Below, piece by piece: positions 51,168 to 63,100 of a DNA stretch of 64,000 bases (position 1 is the stretch's first letter; every line of letters starts with the position of its first letter). The translations under genes and the position numbers were made by a program. Source of the DNA: Holothuria scabra. Taxonomy: Eukaryota > Echinodermata > Holothuroidea > Aspidochirotida > Holothuriidae. The notes beneath the pieces were generated by a model. That model was not told the origin of the DNA and did not search any database. It saw nothing but the letters and a program-made list of their open reading frames with translations. The DNA is taken from the NCBI GenBank assembly GCA_037179385.1, contig CM074195.1, forward strand, positions 32,134,222 through 32,198,221. Direction: 5' to 3'.

Positions 51168-54100
51168 GTAAGTGATGCTGTAACGTTAGGGCTTTAGGCC
51201 TAGCCTAGGCTAGGCTTTAGGCTAGGTGGCGCACCACCATTAATTGTTGCCATTGACTTACACACTAAACATGACTTGTTATTCTGCCTCTAATTCCTTG
51301 TCAAAGTTTTCAATGCCAGTGAGTGTACCATCAAAGCGAAGCTGACGAGTTGTTTATTAATGACACATAAGAATTCCCATAGCATGACCATTGACTTTTT
51401 GAGCTACAGGTGTATGAATAAAAAAGTAGTGATTTGGCCCCCTTCCCCCCCTTTGTCACTACCAAGCATATGAGAAAGGTCTGCTGACATTCCAAAGCCT
51501 CTCAGTCAGCTCAGGTGTAACCAATTTCAACCATTTTCTCACAGACTAATCTCCATCTCAATCACAACCAAAAACATGCAACAGACCATTCACAGCTTTC
51601 TTTTAACACATTGAAAAATTAACCCAAACAAAATTTTTAGGGACTACGGCCAGAGGGTTCACCTTTTGCCCAAAGTGCAATTTAAGGTAATGGTGGTGCA
51701 CCTAGCCCTTGAACAGCTACCAGCATTACATTCCTATGCTATAAACTTCATTTCTGGGCTCTTGCCTGGTATACACAAAAACACAGCTCATTTGCCTACT
51801 CACGCGTGAGTAGGCATCCCTCACGTCCCCAAAAAGATACCTTTTCTCACCAAGCTTTCCACAGATGATCTTTGTCATCACATTCACCTTCCACACAAGT
51901 CTGTTAACGAAATAAGACCTTTGAAAGGGAAATTTTGGCTGGATAATTCTGCGAGTAACATTAAGCTTGTGCAGAGTAATTTTTCAGTCGAAGAAGTCAG
52001 TATTTGTCATGTGATCTCATATAAAACGGGGAAGCCTACGCAGTGAATGTACAATTTCGTAATGTACAGAGAGCTTACTATATGACGTACAAGTATTGAC
52101 TAGCTGCACTTACTGATTGGTCTTCAATAGCTTGTCGAGCGGAAGTCCTTCCCATCATGCAACACAGTAGCAGACGATTAAGATGTCGGTGTCACTGTGA
52201 AGGATGGTACCACATTTTTCCTGCCTTTTGCTATGAATTCGTTGGTATTAAACATTCCAGAAGGTATAAGTGGTATTTAAGAATGCTCAAAATCATTATG
52301 TTGACTCAAATCTGTTCTATGAATCATACCATCGCAATTAGAGCTGAGTTTGTTGTTTTGGCTTAAAACGTTGTTACCTTTGTACATGTAGGCCAGTGAC
52401 CGTAGTAAGGAGTGACTATAAGGAGCGGATTATATGGTCACGTTTAGTGACTAGGTGCACCCCCTTTACTGTGTTAGGCTTACTGGTATCTTCGCTGTAG
52501 AAACCTCACAATATACTGGGAGTCAGACACGCAAAGGCCTAACCTGCAGTGCAGAACTGAGCTGCAGCCTGTAGTGTGAGTAAGGCCTAGGCTAGGCCAT
52601 GTTCAAGTGCATTCTGTTTATGACCTAGCCCACTTGAGCTTGTAAAGTGGCACATTTGCACCACCTCACAACTTGTGAGAAACTTTACTGGTACTAGGCC
52701 CCCTAGGCTGTTTGTTTTTGATTGATTTATTCAGTACCGAGACATAAAACAACAAAACAACACAAAAGAAAGAAATATGCAACAAAGGGGACAAAACGCA
52801 TTCAGGACTACAAAAACATAGTACCAAGGAATAGCCCCAAAAGCCTTGAAAAAGCTTATTTCCATTGGGTCTGGGGTTCCCAGAGAAAGGATAAGACAGC
52901 CAAGCAAACAAAGGCCTGCTAGGCCCATACCGATACCGGAAAGAAAGTGTACCATTGCTAAAGAATTACGCCAAGGAAGACTATGCTGGGGTTTGTTAGT
53001 TTCCACCCTTGGTAGTTCCCTTCTGTTACTTTCTGCGCCTGAAATTCTTGGCGTGGAAAGTAATATTTGAACTTGGCCTGGCCTACACGTATTAAACATA
53101 ACTTTAAATTTCAAATTTCAAACCCAAGTACAAGGCAACAATAAAATTTGTGGATAGGTGTAGAACTTTCTCAGCATCCTCTTTGAAAAAAATTATTTGT
53201 ATGATGTTTAAAATAAACATCAAGTATAGTCATGGACTTCTATTTTTTGTATGTGTAAGTAGTCCATGTGTCTATAGGCAGGTTTATGCTGAATGTGTGA
53301 ACAAGTGTTCACAGCACTACAGGGAGCAATTTGTTTTTGAAATTTTGATTAGCAGTTTTGCTACTCATTAATCAAAATTGATTAGCAATCCCCCAAAAAT
53401 GATTAGCAAATTTTTATATTGACATTTCATAGCTGTATGTATTTTTACAGCAGCTTGTAAAAAACTACAGGATCCAAAACTGAAGGGTAGGTCCGATATT
53501 ACTGGTGATGAAACGTAATGCGTTATGCGTCGATCATATGACCCTTATCACGTATGTAGTATCACTACACTCAGGCCAAAAAATTCCCCTAGATGTATCC
53601 AAGGCAATTTCTGTAACTATGGAGACAGCAGCTCTTGACAACAATTTATGGGATCTCCTAAGCATTTTTCTCCATTTTTTTTGCTTTGCTACCTTTCATT
53701 TGAAAATGTTTGTTTGTCAACTCAAAGACCAAATAAATCCATGAAAATAAATTGTCTATGACACTTCATTTATGTACTGTAATTCCCTCATTGGACTGGT
53801 TTGTACCCAATCTTAGACAAATCTAACAAAATGCATCCTCTTTATCCCATTCATAGTCCTAGCTGCCAAGTGCCATTTTAGAACAGTAGCAGTGGTATGA
53901 CATACAGACAAATGAAAGCAACCAAATAGAGAACAGTGCCATCTTTTATTGACATTCATCAGATGCAACCATCCTTAATCCTCCTCATCATGACTGTCCA
54001 GATTTTCACTGGGTGGTTCTCCCTTTTTCGCTGATTTCCCTCACCTAAAATTAGGCCTCCACTTACTTGTAACAACATACTGACTACGAATTAGTCCACC

Positions 54101-57100
54101 ACATCCATTACATTTTATGAATCAAAGATCCATCTCCTACAATGTATAACCAAGCAGAGTAACTGCCGTTGTGCAGAATCAAGTTCATCCTGTGCCTTTA
54201 AGACAGAGATTCACCCAAAAATGACCAAAACATTTCACCCACTTTAACCTAATACCGATGAAAAAAGAGGTCGACTCATCAGCTTAATTAATTTAGTAGC
54301 TTTTAAAACTTATGATAATCTGAGCAAGTTTTGAGACTTCTTAAATCCTTTCATAAGTTGTCAAAAAAGTGAACCTATCATCTCCTCAGTGTCCCTTAAA
54401 ATCTGACTTAAAGACAGTGCACTAGTACATTCTACTATACAGGTACAGTATTCCCTTCTCAAGTGGCCAGCCCAAAACGTAAAAGCTGACAGGCATACAA
54501 AATGATCTAGATGACATCACTTCATTAAATAGTTTCACGGCATGTGTAAAATACTCACACTAAGCCCTTCCTAATATTTTTAAAATCTTTACTTCAGCAA
54601 TTTCCTTGTACAATTTGTTTTCCTTCAGAGTTGCTAGCTTTGGCTCCTGTGCTATCCTAACAAGGTTTTACATTAAGATTTCTGAGCCTAGCCTAGTCTC
54701 GGGGGGAAACTTGCATTGATCAACAGTTGCCGATTTGGAATACGGTGTGGCTTGGCGCAAAGTTTCTTTGCATGCAGTAGAACTGTACAGAACGGAATCA
54801 TGAGTTATGCAACATAAACGAAAGCATGAAATATTTACGCAGTGATCTATAATTTCAAACCATGTTTACAGCCTTAAATATTCACCCTTTTTAGGAGTTT
54901 AAACAGTGATTTGAGAATGTAGAGCATGTTTGACAGAGAATAATGTAAAGATTGATCGACGGCAAAAATCTCCTGTCGTTACCAGAATAATCAAGGACAA
55001 AACTAGTTGCTTTCCCCGCGGCTTTTGCCGTCGATATGTAGTAGTAAACAATGCATCTCCTGCGGAGCGAGTTCATGGGTTTAAACTCTTGAAAGCGGAA
55101 AATTGCTGCGGTTTTGTTTGGACACCAATAGTTTGCGGAGCAAGTACTGTACGGGGTCATTTTTTTTTGTTTTGCATGATCAGTTTTTTGTGTCTTCCAA
55201 TTTCTGTTTTTATCTTCCCCTAACATTATTTTGTTCTGTGAACATTAAAAATGACACAATACCTGCTGAAATTTTGCATCGCAAGTCTGCTATTCAAGAT
55301 GGAATGATGTACGGCAATTATCAATTTTTCCTTGTTTTTGCGTCGCAAATTGTGATGCCAACCTGAACAAATTGCTCCCTGCACTGAATATCGTGTAATT
55401 GTACGTAACTAGGTATTACTATACTAAAGTCAACGCTGAGAATGTCGCTTGGAAAGATGTTAGCATGGCAGTAACGAGTGTTGCACTGAATAGCAAAAGA
55501 CATCAATTGTGTTTGAAACTTAAAGGAAAAGTTGATAAAATCTTCATTTGACACAAGTACCACTGTTATCACATTCCATTCCATTACTTTTGACCCCCCA
55601 AAAGGATGTTTTCTGCTAAAAATAAAAGGGGTGGAAGACACTGTTTTTGAGGGGCGCAGAGTAACCAGGGCAGAAACTAACGTATTCAGTACCTTTCCTG
55701 TACTTGTACTCCAGATTATCTAGGTCTAAGTGGAAAGACACCAGGGTCTGTTCTAAAATCCGCCATCTCATTGGTCCCCCATGTCACTGGTTCCCTCATT
55801 TAGCTTGATTGCTCATATTATTCAATCTTTCATTATTCCATCTCATTGGTCCCCCATCTCATTAGTCCCCCTTTTGATAAGTTTAAGGATTAGGGTTAGG
55901 TTGGGGTTACGAGATGGGGGACCAGTGACATGGGGGATCAATAAGACAGGGGACCAGTGAGATGGGGGACCATACACATTATCCCATGCCACCATCAGTT
56001 GGCAGGGATTGTACAGAGAAAAGTTTTATCAAAAGTACTCTCTATATTCCAGGATATTGCCTTTCCTAGGCATTTGGCTTACCTTTCCTGCCCTACATCC
56101 TAGCAAGGTTTTCATGGGCTGGACTGGTGCTTTGAAGTTTGCAAACTGTGATTAATCTAAAATGGTCCCCTGTAATCCTCTGCTTTCTCACATCAGCAAG
56201 CAGAAAGATACAGTAGTTTGTAGGGCTGTGAACGTGTAGCAAAATAACTAAACGTTTAACCTCAAAAATATGCGATCGTTTAGCGATTAATCGCGATTAA
56301 TACCTTATCACAAAAAAAATTATTTCAGTATGCAGGGATTGATACTGAATGTTATGCAGAAATAATAATAGTTGTTATCATGCATGGTAAAATCAAATTA
56401 TTCTGAAACTTTGAAGCCTACAAGGTTCAAACATGCCCAGAATGTTCAATTTAACAAAAAACTGGGGTCATCACAGTGTAGAGATGGATATTAAAAAAAT
56501 GTCAAAAACAGGTTTTGCGATTAATCTCTTTAGGCTTTGTACTAAACGTTTATTCCACATGCGATCGTTTAGCGATAAATCGCTATACGTTCACAGCCCT
56601 AGTAGTTTGTGTTAGATAAAGGGCCAATCGTATAACAAACGATTTGTAGGGGAACTTGCTGAGTATGGCGATACAAGATGAGATAGATGCACAGACAGGA
56701 AGAGTAAAGATTTCAGTTCTACAGTATTTCAGCATGATTAGTGATTTATATTCAATTCAACTTTAATCAAAGGCTGGCCCAAAAAAATTTACTTAAATCA
56801 GTGATGTACAAGGTGACTACATGCTTCTCTTTCACGGTCTGTTGCACAAGTGACCAGCTTGCAGGCTGGGAGCTTGTCTCCCAATTCCAAGCCACGAGGG
56901 TTGTGGGAAGGTCCTAGCACTAATTGCAGTCCCCTGATTGGTCAAAAAGTTATGACACAGCAAATTAAATGAATATAAATGAATGAACTGATCTAAATGA
57001 CCAACAAGGAGGCTGTAAAGGGTGAAATAGGCCTCGCCTTGAAAATATGGGTTATAGCGTACACATGGAACTGAGATAAGGTAATATGTCAGGTCCACTG

Positions 57101-60100
57101 GTAATATGACGGGAAACAGGAAGGGCCCTGGGAATCTAGAACAAAAGGAAGGGAGAGTTGCTCAAAAACAAGATGGCGTCTGTTAAAGGTTTTGGAGTGT
57201 GCACCATACTACATAACATTTGCTTAAACAAGCAGAACAGTTGATTTCATTGTCTTTGCTTAGGTGACTTCCAACTACGTTTCGTAATTGATACCAATCC
57301 AGGGTCCCCTTCCAAATGCCTGAATCGCAGGGTATGTGGTTAATATAGTTTTAAAGCAAATGTTGTCATAATGTAGCCGTCAACGCCTGAAAGCACAGCA
57401 TAAATTATGTCCGACCTGGACAGCTTATGTGCAGTAGCAAAACTTCCAGATGGTAACACTACAGTCAGTTGTGTCACGTGCTAGCTCTATACTGCATATG
57501 CGTACAGAGTCTGGAGGCAGAAAAATGGCTTGAAAATACGTTGGTAATCTACGTAAACAGCCACCCTAAACCATATTAAGTTGATGTCTACTCTAACCAT
57601 GGACTTCCTATATACCTGGACAGATGATAACGGGGAAATCTGTTGTTACTGCTTGGACCCAAAAAGCATACCAAGATGGCCACCATGAAGCTATAGCTAT
57701 TTTGCATGATTTGAGGACAACTGTCACATTTCAAAGAAATTTAGACTTGAATTGGGAACAATATTATAATCCTTCAATGTATTTAGTGACTTAAACATTT
57801 CCTTGCATTACTTCGAAAATATTCCAAGTTTTGCACAATATCTGTCGAAATGGAACTGCAGTATATAAGCAAGTCAAAAATTTCACTCACAAAACCATGG
57901 CAGGTAGTCATGTTGCTAAGACTCTACTCACACATATGTACCGTAGCAACAATCTACGCGTGCGGCATTTGTTGTAAGTGCTAGTATACATGGTATATAT
58001 GCATGTTTATAGGAAGTCTGTGTTTCAACACAGCTCATTGCATTATGACTTGCAGTTGCAGCTGAATTTTTCGCAGCGCAAGTTACAGTTTCACAGGTGT
58101 TTGTAATTGTACGGTACACCAGGTAAAACAATAATGTGTATCTATTTATATGCCACGCCAACTGTTTTACTTTCCCCTGGAGCTGAGAGGTACTCTGTAC
58201 AGTTAGCCAAATTTATTTTCTGCGAAAGACCTTACTTTCCAGTATGGACCCTAACCCTATAGCTGGTCACATGATTGGGTATGTATATCCAAGTTGAGCT
58301 GCTTTCCATTTTTGAAACGAATGCATAGCCTCCATGTTTTCCATTGCCTACAGCCTGTATGTAAAATGATATCAGATTCTGTTTGGATGAACAGGATAAT
58401 AGATCGTTCAAAATTATGGCAACTTAATCTGCCTCTGTGAGAAACAAATTTCTCAATATCAATCACAGAAATTGGCTCTACTCATTCGCATGAAACTTTA
58501 AAAAGGTTGAATACCCTTTTTGATGGCTGAGAGGATACAGTAAATAAAGTGACTTGATTGTTTAATTTTGTTTTTAATTTTTGTTTAATTTTTACAGGCA
58601 TCCTGACAAAAACGATGATCCAGAGGCTGGAGATAGATTCATCCAAATTCAGCAGGCATATGAGGTAAATTTGTGTATCATTTCATAATATATTTATTTA
58701 ACATTACATAACAACATAACAGGTTTAAGAGAAAAGGAGGGCTTTAAAGGCCCCATAAGACGCCCTGTAATCCAAAACCCACAAAAATCAAGCCACCAAC
58801 ACCTGACAAGCCCAGAAAGATTAGATTCTACCACAGTCATGGAAAAACTTGTCCATGTTAACCTTAAAGGGGTGCACAGATGCAGAGTTCACAAACTACT
58901 CAGGCAGGCTATTCCACTCATTAGCAAGCACATGAGAAAAACTGAACTTTTTAATGTCAAGTCTTGCAAAAAGCTTATCAAACTTTTGGCACTAGCTTTG
59001 AATCAGAGGATTACTTTGGACCTTTAAATAATTACAAGCTAATAAAGGATTCCCTTCAGAAAGAAGTTTTTGAACCTGATATGAGAGCATGTCTCCCCAA
59101 ATCCTTCATACAGCACTGTAAGAGAAAACAATAATGTGACGAACAAGGAATAAATTTAACAGAGAGAAATATGTGAATGGACATTGCAACAACCTTGTGA
59201 TAAAACTCAGGATTTCTGACAATGTATTGATACAAAATATTCCATATCGGTATTGACTTCCATTCTTTTCAGTGACTGGATTCTGAAGAATACTTCACAA
59301 CATTTCAGTGGAGTCAGGTAGGGTTGGGTGTGTACGGCACATGAGGAGGTAGTGGTCTTATGTGAGGAACCTCAAGACAGGGCCCTTGAACATTGCATGG
59401 GGTTTTCAAGATCTATTTTTTGGGAGAGGAGGTTTCAGTCTCCGATGGTATGATTATGAGCAAATGGTTTGAAGTTACTAACAGTGTTGGTCATTAGTGT
59501 TTGCACCGGGTACCCGGGTACCGGACCGACATTCTTGCTACCGATGTAGACAATTACTACCCGGGTAGCGATTTTATATGATTTCTTTTTGATCTTCGCA
59601 AAATAACATGTTTATTGAAAGTAACAAATGCATTAACCCACGTCTCATTCACAATTATTTGAAATGAAGTTGCTTAACTTGTTTGTTTCCGATTTGGTTT
59701 ATGATTGGGTACCTGGGTACCAGACGGGTAATACAGTTCGGGTACCCGGGTACAAATTTCCTTACCGGTGCAAACACTGTTGGTCATACAATTTGGAAGG
59801 CAAAGAAACATCAAGGAGGTGATAATGCAAACAAACAGTTTACCTCTAGAACATTAAAACAGGATTCATGTGCACATGGAAAACCTGGAAAAGTCATGAG
59901 ATTTTGAAAAATATCTTCAAAATTCAAGGAAATTGTGTGATGTCCACAAAAAGTCATGGATATTTTTACAAAGTGGCTGTTTTTCATTCTCACTCTTAAT
60001 TATTTGTTATATCCAAATGTATTTTTCATTTGTAATAAAAAAAGTTATGGTCCTCCTCACTTCAAATTTAATTTTTTTTTTATGTAAGAATTCAAGAGGA

Positions 60101-63100
60101 AGGTCATGGAAATTCTTCATTTGGTCCTGGGAAAGTCATGGAAATGTCATGGGCATTGTTACCCCAGAATGTGAAGGAGTAGGCTACTGTTTAAAAAGGA
60201 ATAGATTAAAGAAGCCTTAATACTGTACATAATTTCTGCTTTCCACCTTGTTTAGAAGCTTTGTCAAATAACAGCCGTTACTTAAAGGTGGAGAGCAGTC
60301 CCCAAACTTCTTTTGAAACAACAGTAATAGCAACAAATTTCCTGTTTTTTTTCTCTTCAGAGTATCTTTCATCATATTTTATAACTTCAGTTTTGCATAT
60401 TCAAGGAAAAAACAAGCAGTACCTCTTGTGAATTTCACATTTGAAGAGAAAAATTGTTGTCACATGACAATCGACAGCCAATTATGAAACAGTACAGTCT
60501 ACTACACTACTTCAAGTTTATAGAAAAGCATTTTCTAAACTGATGTGATCTTACTGAATACTGAATTGATAGTATTAATACCTTGTGAATTATATTAATG
60601 GCAACATTGAAAGAATAAAGTTCAAAAAAAACAAAAGCAACATTTTTGTGCTGTATTAAGTGAAAGGTTGTAATGTGTTATAAGATGTGGAATATTTAAA
60701 AGTTTATCATACATAAAAAAATGGTGAAATATTTGAAGATTGTAAATTCGGATTATTACAAGATTGTGATATAATTTTGGATTACCATTTTGCATTTTGA
60801 ATAGTGCTGTAATCGAGATTAGTGACTTCAGTCACCAGTTTTCAAACTTTTAAGTGACTCGAGTCGAGTCATTGACTCCAGTCAAGTACTATTTCAATGG
60901 GGAAATTACTCCTGAATTTTATCGAGTCACTATCATTTTGAGAGGAAGTGACTCGAGTCGTGACTTGTTACAACACTGATTTTGAAACACACAGTGAAAT
61001 ACAAGTAACAAAACTTGATACAAGTAGTCTTTAAGTAATAAATTCCCTTTTTTTGCATCATACAAATATTTAAAATTTTGCTCTTCCTTGCGTGATCTAG
61101 CTGAAACCATAAACCTTTTCTTATATTTAATGTTAGTTTTGTCAATTTCATCTTTGACCAGATCCACAGAATTTCTACTTCTTCTCCCTTTCAGATTCTC
61201 TCTGATGAAGACAAACGTTCACAATATGACAGGTATGGCCACGTTGATGAAAACGGAGGACATCATCATGGGGGGAATGACAACATGTTCCATGGCTTCC
61301 AGTTTCCTGGAGGGAGACAATTTTCCTTCAAATTCTCCTCACATTCTGGTAGCCGATCCCAGCAGAGCCGAGTCAGTCTCCGAAGACTCCAGGGAGAAAT
61401 CTTTCCGGAAAGCTACTCTAAACCGTACCTTCTTTTGATAACGGGTGACTGGTGCTTCAGCTGTATGAGAGTGGAGAATTTGTGGGATGAAATAAAAGGA
61501 GAGTTAGAAACAGCTGGTGAGGATGCTCTCAAGTTACATAGCCTACTTTCCTGTTGTTTACTAATTTTTTATCTCATTCAATTTTATGCATTAAAGGGCA
61601 GTCAACCATCTCCCAAACTAAAATTGTTGTAGTAATCAACATAAATTATCAATTGGTACAGCTCTTTGATTGACAGCAAGTTGAAAAAATGCAGTGCACT
61701 GTACAAGCTCATATTACACAACATGTACTGTACTGAGAATGCTTTGTTAACAAACTGGTGGTCTTGTTTGCTCCCCTAATAAACTGAGATTGTGTGTGGA
61801 TGAGGATGAGTTTAAGACAGTTGTTGGAGGGGCTTAAATAAATAGGTTAGGAGAATTGGAACTGTTTGGAGTGAGAGAATTAGGCCTTTAAAGAGGGATT
61901 ACAGCATAAATTTTAATGCTGCTGTGTGCAATTATTTAAGCAAAAGACAAAAGATGTTGTCAGCATGTGCTTGCTTTGTATTAAAAATGTGACAAATTTT
62001 ATATCTGTGGATGCAGAAATGACCTCTTGCATGCTCTTGGAAAAAATTCTGTCTGTCTGCAAAATGCACGAGCTCCCACTTTTTGCACAATGATATGTTG
62101 TTCTGAATCTTTTGAAACAAGGAAAAGGCCCATCATCATGTGAATCTTGGTAATAAATATATTTACCTTTTGCATAACTGCATGGTCAAGTGGTTAAAGC
62201 ATACAACCTGCAGCCAGGTCTGGAGTAGCCTCTTGATTGGGTCATACTGAAGACGTTAAAAGTAGGATCTACTGCCATTGTACTAGATGCTTGTAATGTA
62301 TAAACAGTGAAGTAGGGAAACAAGCCAGTGAACCACAACTGGAAAAACCAGTTATTTAGAAGCTGAGCAGTAAAAAAACTAATTAACATCTGTAAGGTCT
62401 AATACTGTACTTTAATGGGACTTCTGAAAAAATTGTTGGACCTTTCACCTTTTTCTCAGACTCTGTCAAAGAAATATAAAGTGTCTCAGACTCTTGCATT
62501 CTTAAGTCTCAATTGATGAAGACATTGGTTACAAGTTTCTTTTCTTCTTTCATCACATTCCAGGTATTGGTACAGGAAAAGTCAATACTGATTATGATTA
62601 CAATGTTCTGAGCCACCTTGGTGTTTACAAGAAGCCTTCAGTGGTTGCCATCGTACAAGAAATTGCATATAGGTATGAAGGTAATGAACTCAGCAAGGAA
62701 CACCTAAAGCAGTTTGTCTCTCAACTGCTTCCCAGTGACTTGGTGAAGAGGGTAAGTCTACCTGTCTGATCTACTTAGGAAATTTTTGATAGCCCCAACT
62801 AATGTGGCAGTGTCATTGGTGTGAAAAAGTTGAGAGTCTTGAAGGCTTCTTCTTCCTAGGGAAGTGTGGACATCTGGAGGGAAATTTTAGTAATTTTTGG
62901 CAGGGCTCTTACTGGGGTTTTCCTTAACACTGCTGTCAATGGCCCACCTACTAATAGGGATGTCCAAAATGTCTTCTGTTGGCCATGGCCTTTTTTGGAT
63001 CTTCTACTTGACAGGGTTTGATGGGCCTTCAACTTGGTACGGTCTTAAATGGACCTTCTTCTAGTAGATAATTTGAGGTTTCTGCTTTGCAGGGTTTTGT

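Larger units (their letters stand above)
51168..58597. other. DNAJC16 intron 1 (7.4 kb)
   Basis: Contains element T copy 2 (51703-52453), GCCTAGGC-rich stretches near 51195 and 52585, a foldback at about 55763-55972, and a hAT MITE (56221-56601). Open frames at about 52731-53114 on both strands overlap each other and show no family resemblance. No exon found. Confidence 0.6.
58665..61194. other. DNAJC16 intron 2
   Basis: Contains two small hAT MITEs (59495-59779 and 60802-60978) and a decayed TCATGGAAA-rich stretch (about 59870-60160). The 62-codon frame at 58839-59027 follows GCCCCATAAGACGCCC and may be part of a degraded retroelement, but I cannot name it. Confidence 0.5.

Noticed and set aside
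52731..53114. 127-codon minus-strand frame with hydrophobic segments
   Set aside because: It overlaps a plus-strand frame and has no family resemblance and no splice context. The hydrophobic look may be chance in AT-rich sequence.
55885..55912. ATTAGGGTTAGG as an internal telomere repeat
   Set aside because: Only about two imperfect units, and they sit at the turn of a foldback; not a telomeric array.
58839..59027. 62-codon frame with basic residues, possibly a retroelement fragment
   Set aside because: No recognisable reverse transcriptase, nuclease or gag motif; too short to name.
61088..61438. 116-codon frame overlapping DNAJC16 exon 3
   Set aside because: It is the wrong frame of exon 3 plus intron sequence; the conserved frame is the one with ILSDEDKRSQYDRYG.
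62170..62250. Free-standing tRNA gene
   Set aside because: The A-box-like motif is present but the cloverleaf arms are not complementary and it is joined to the SINE core, so it is a tRNA-derived SINE head.
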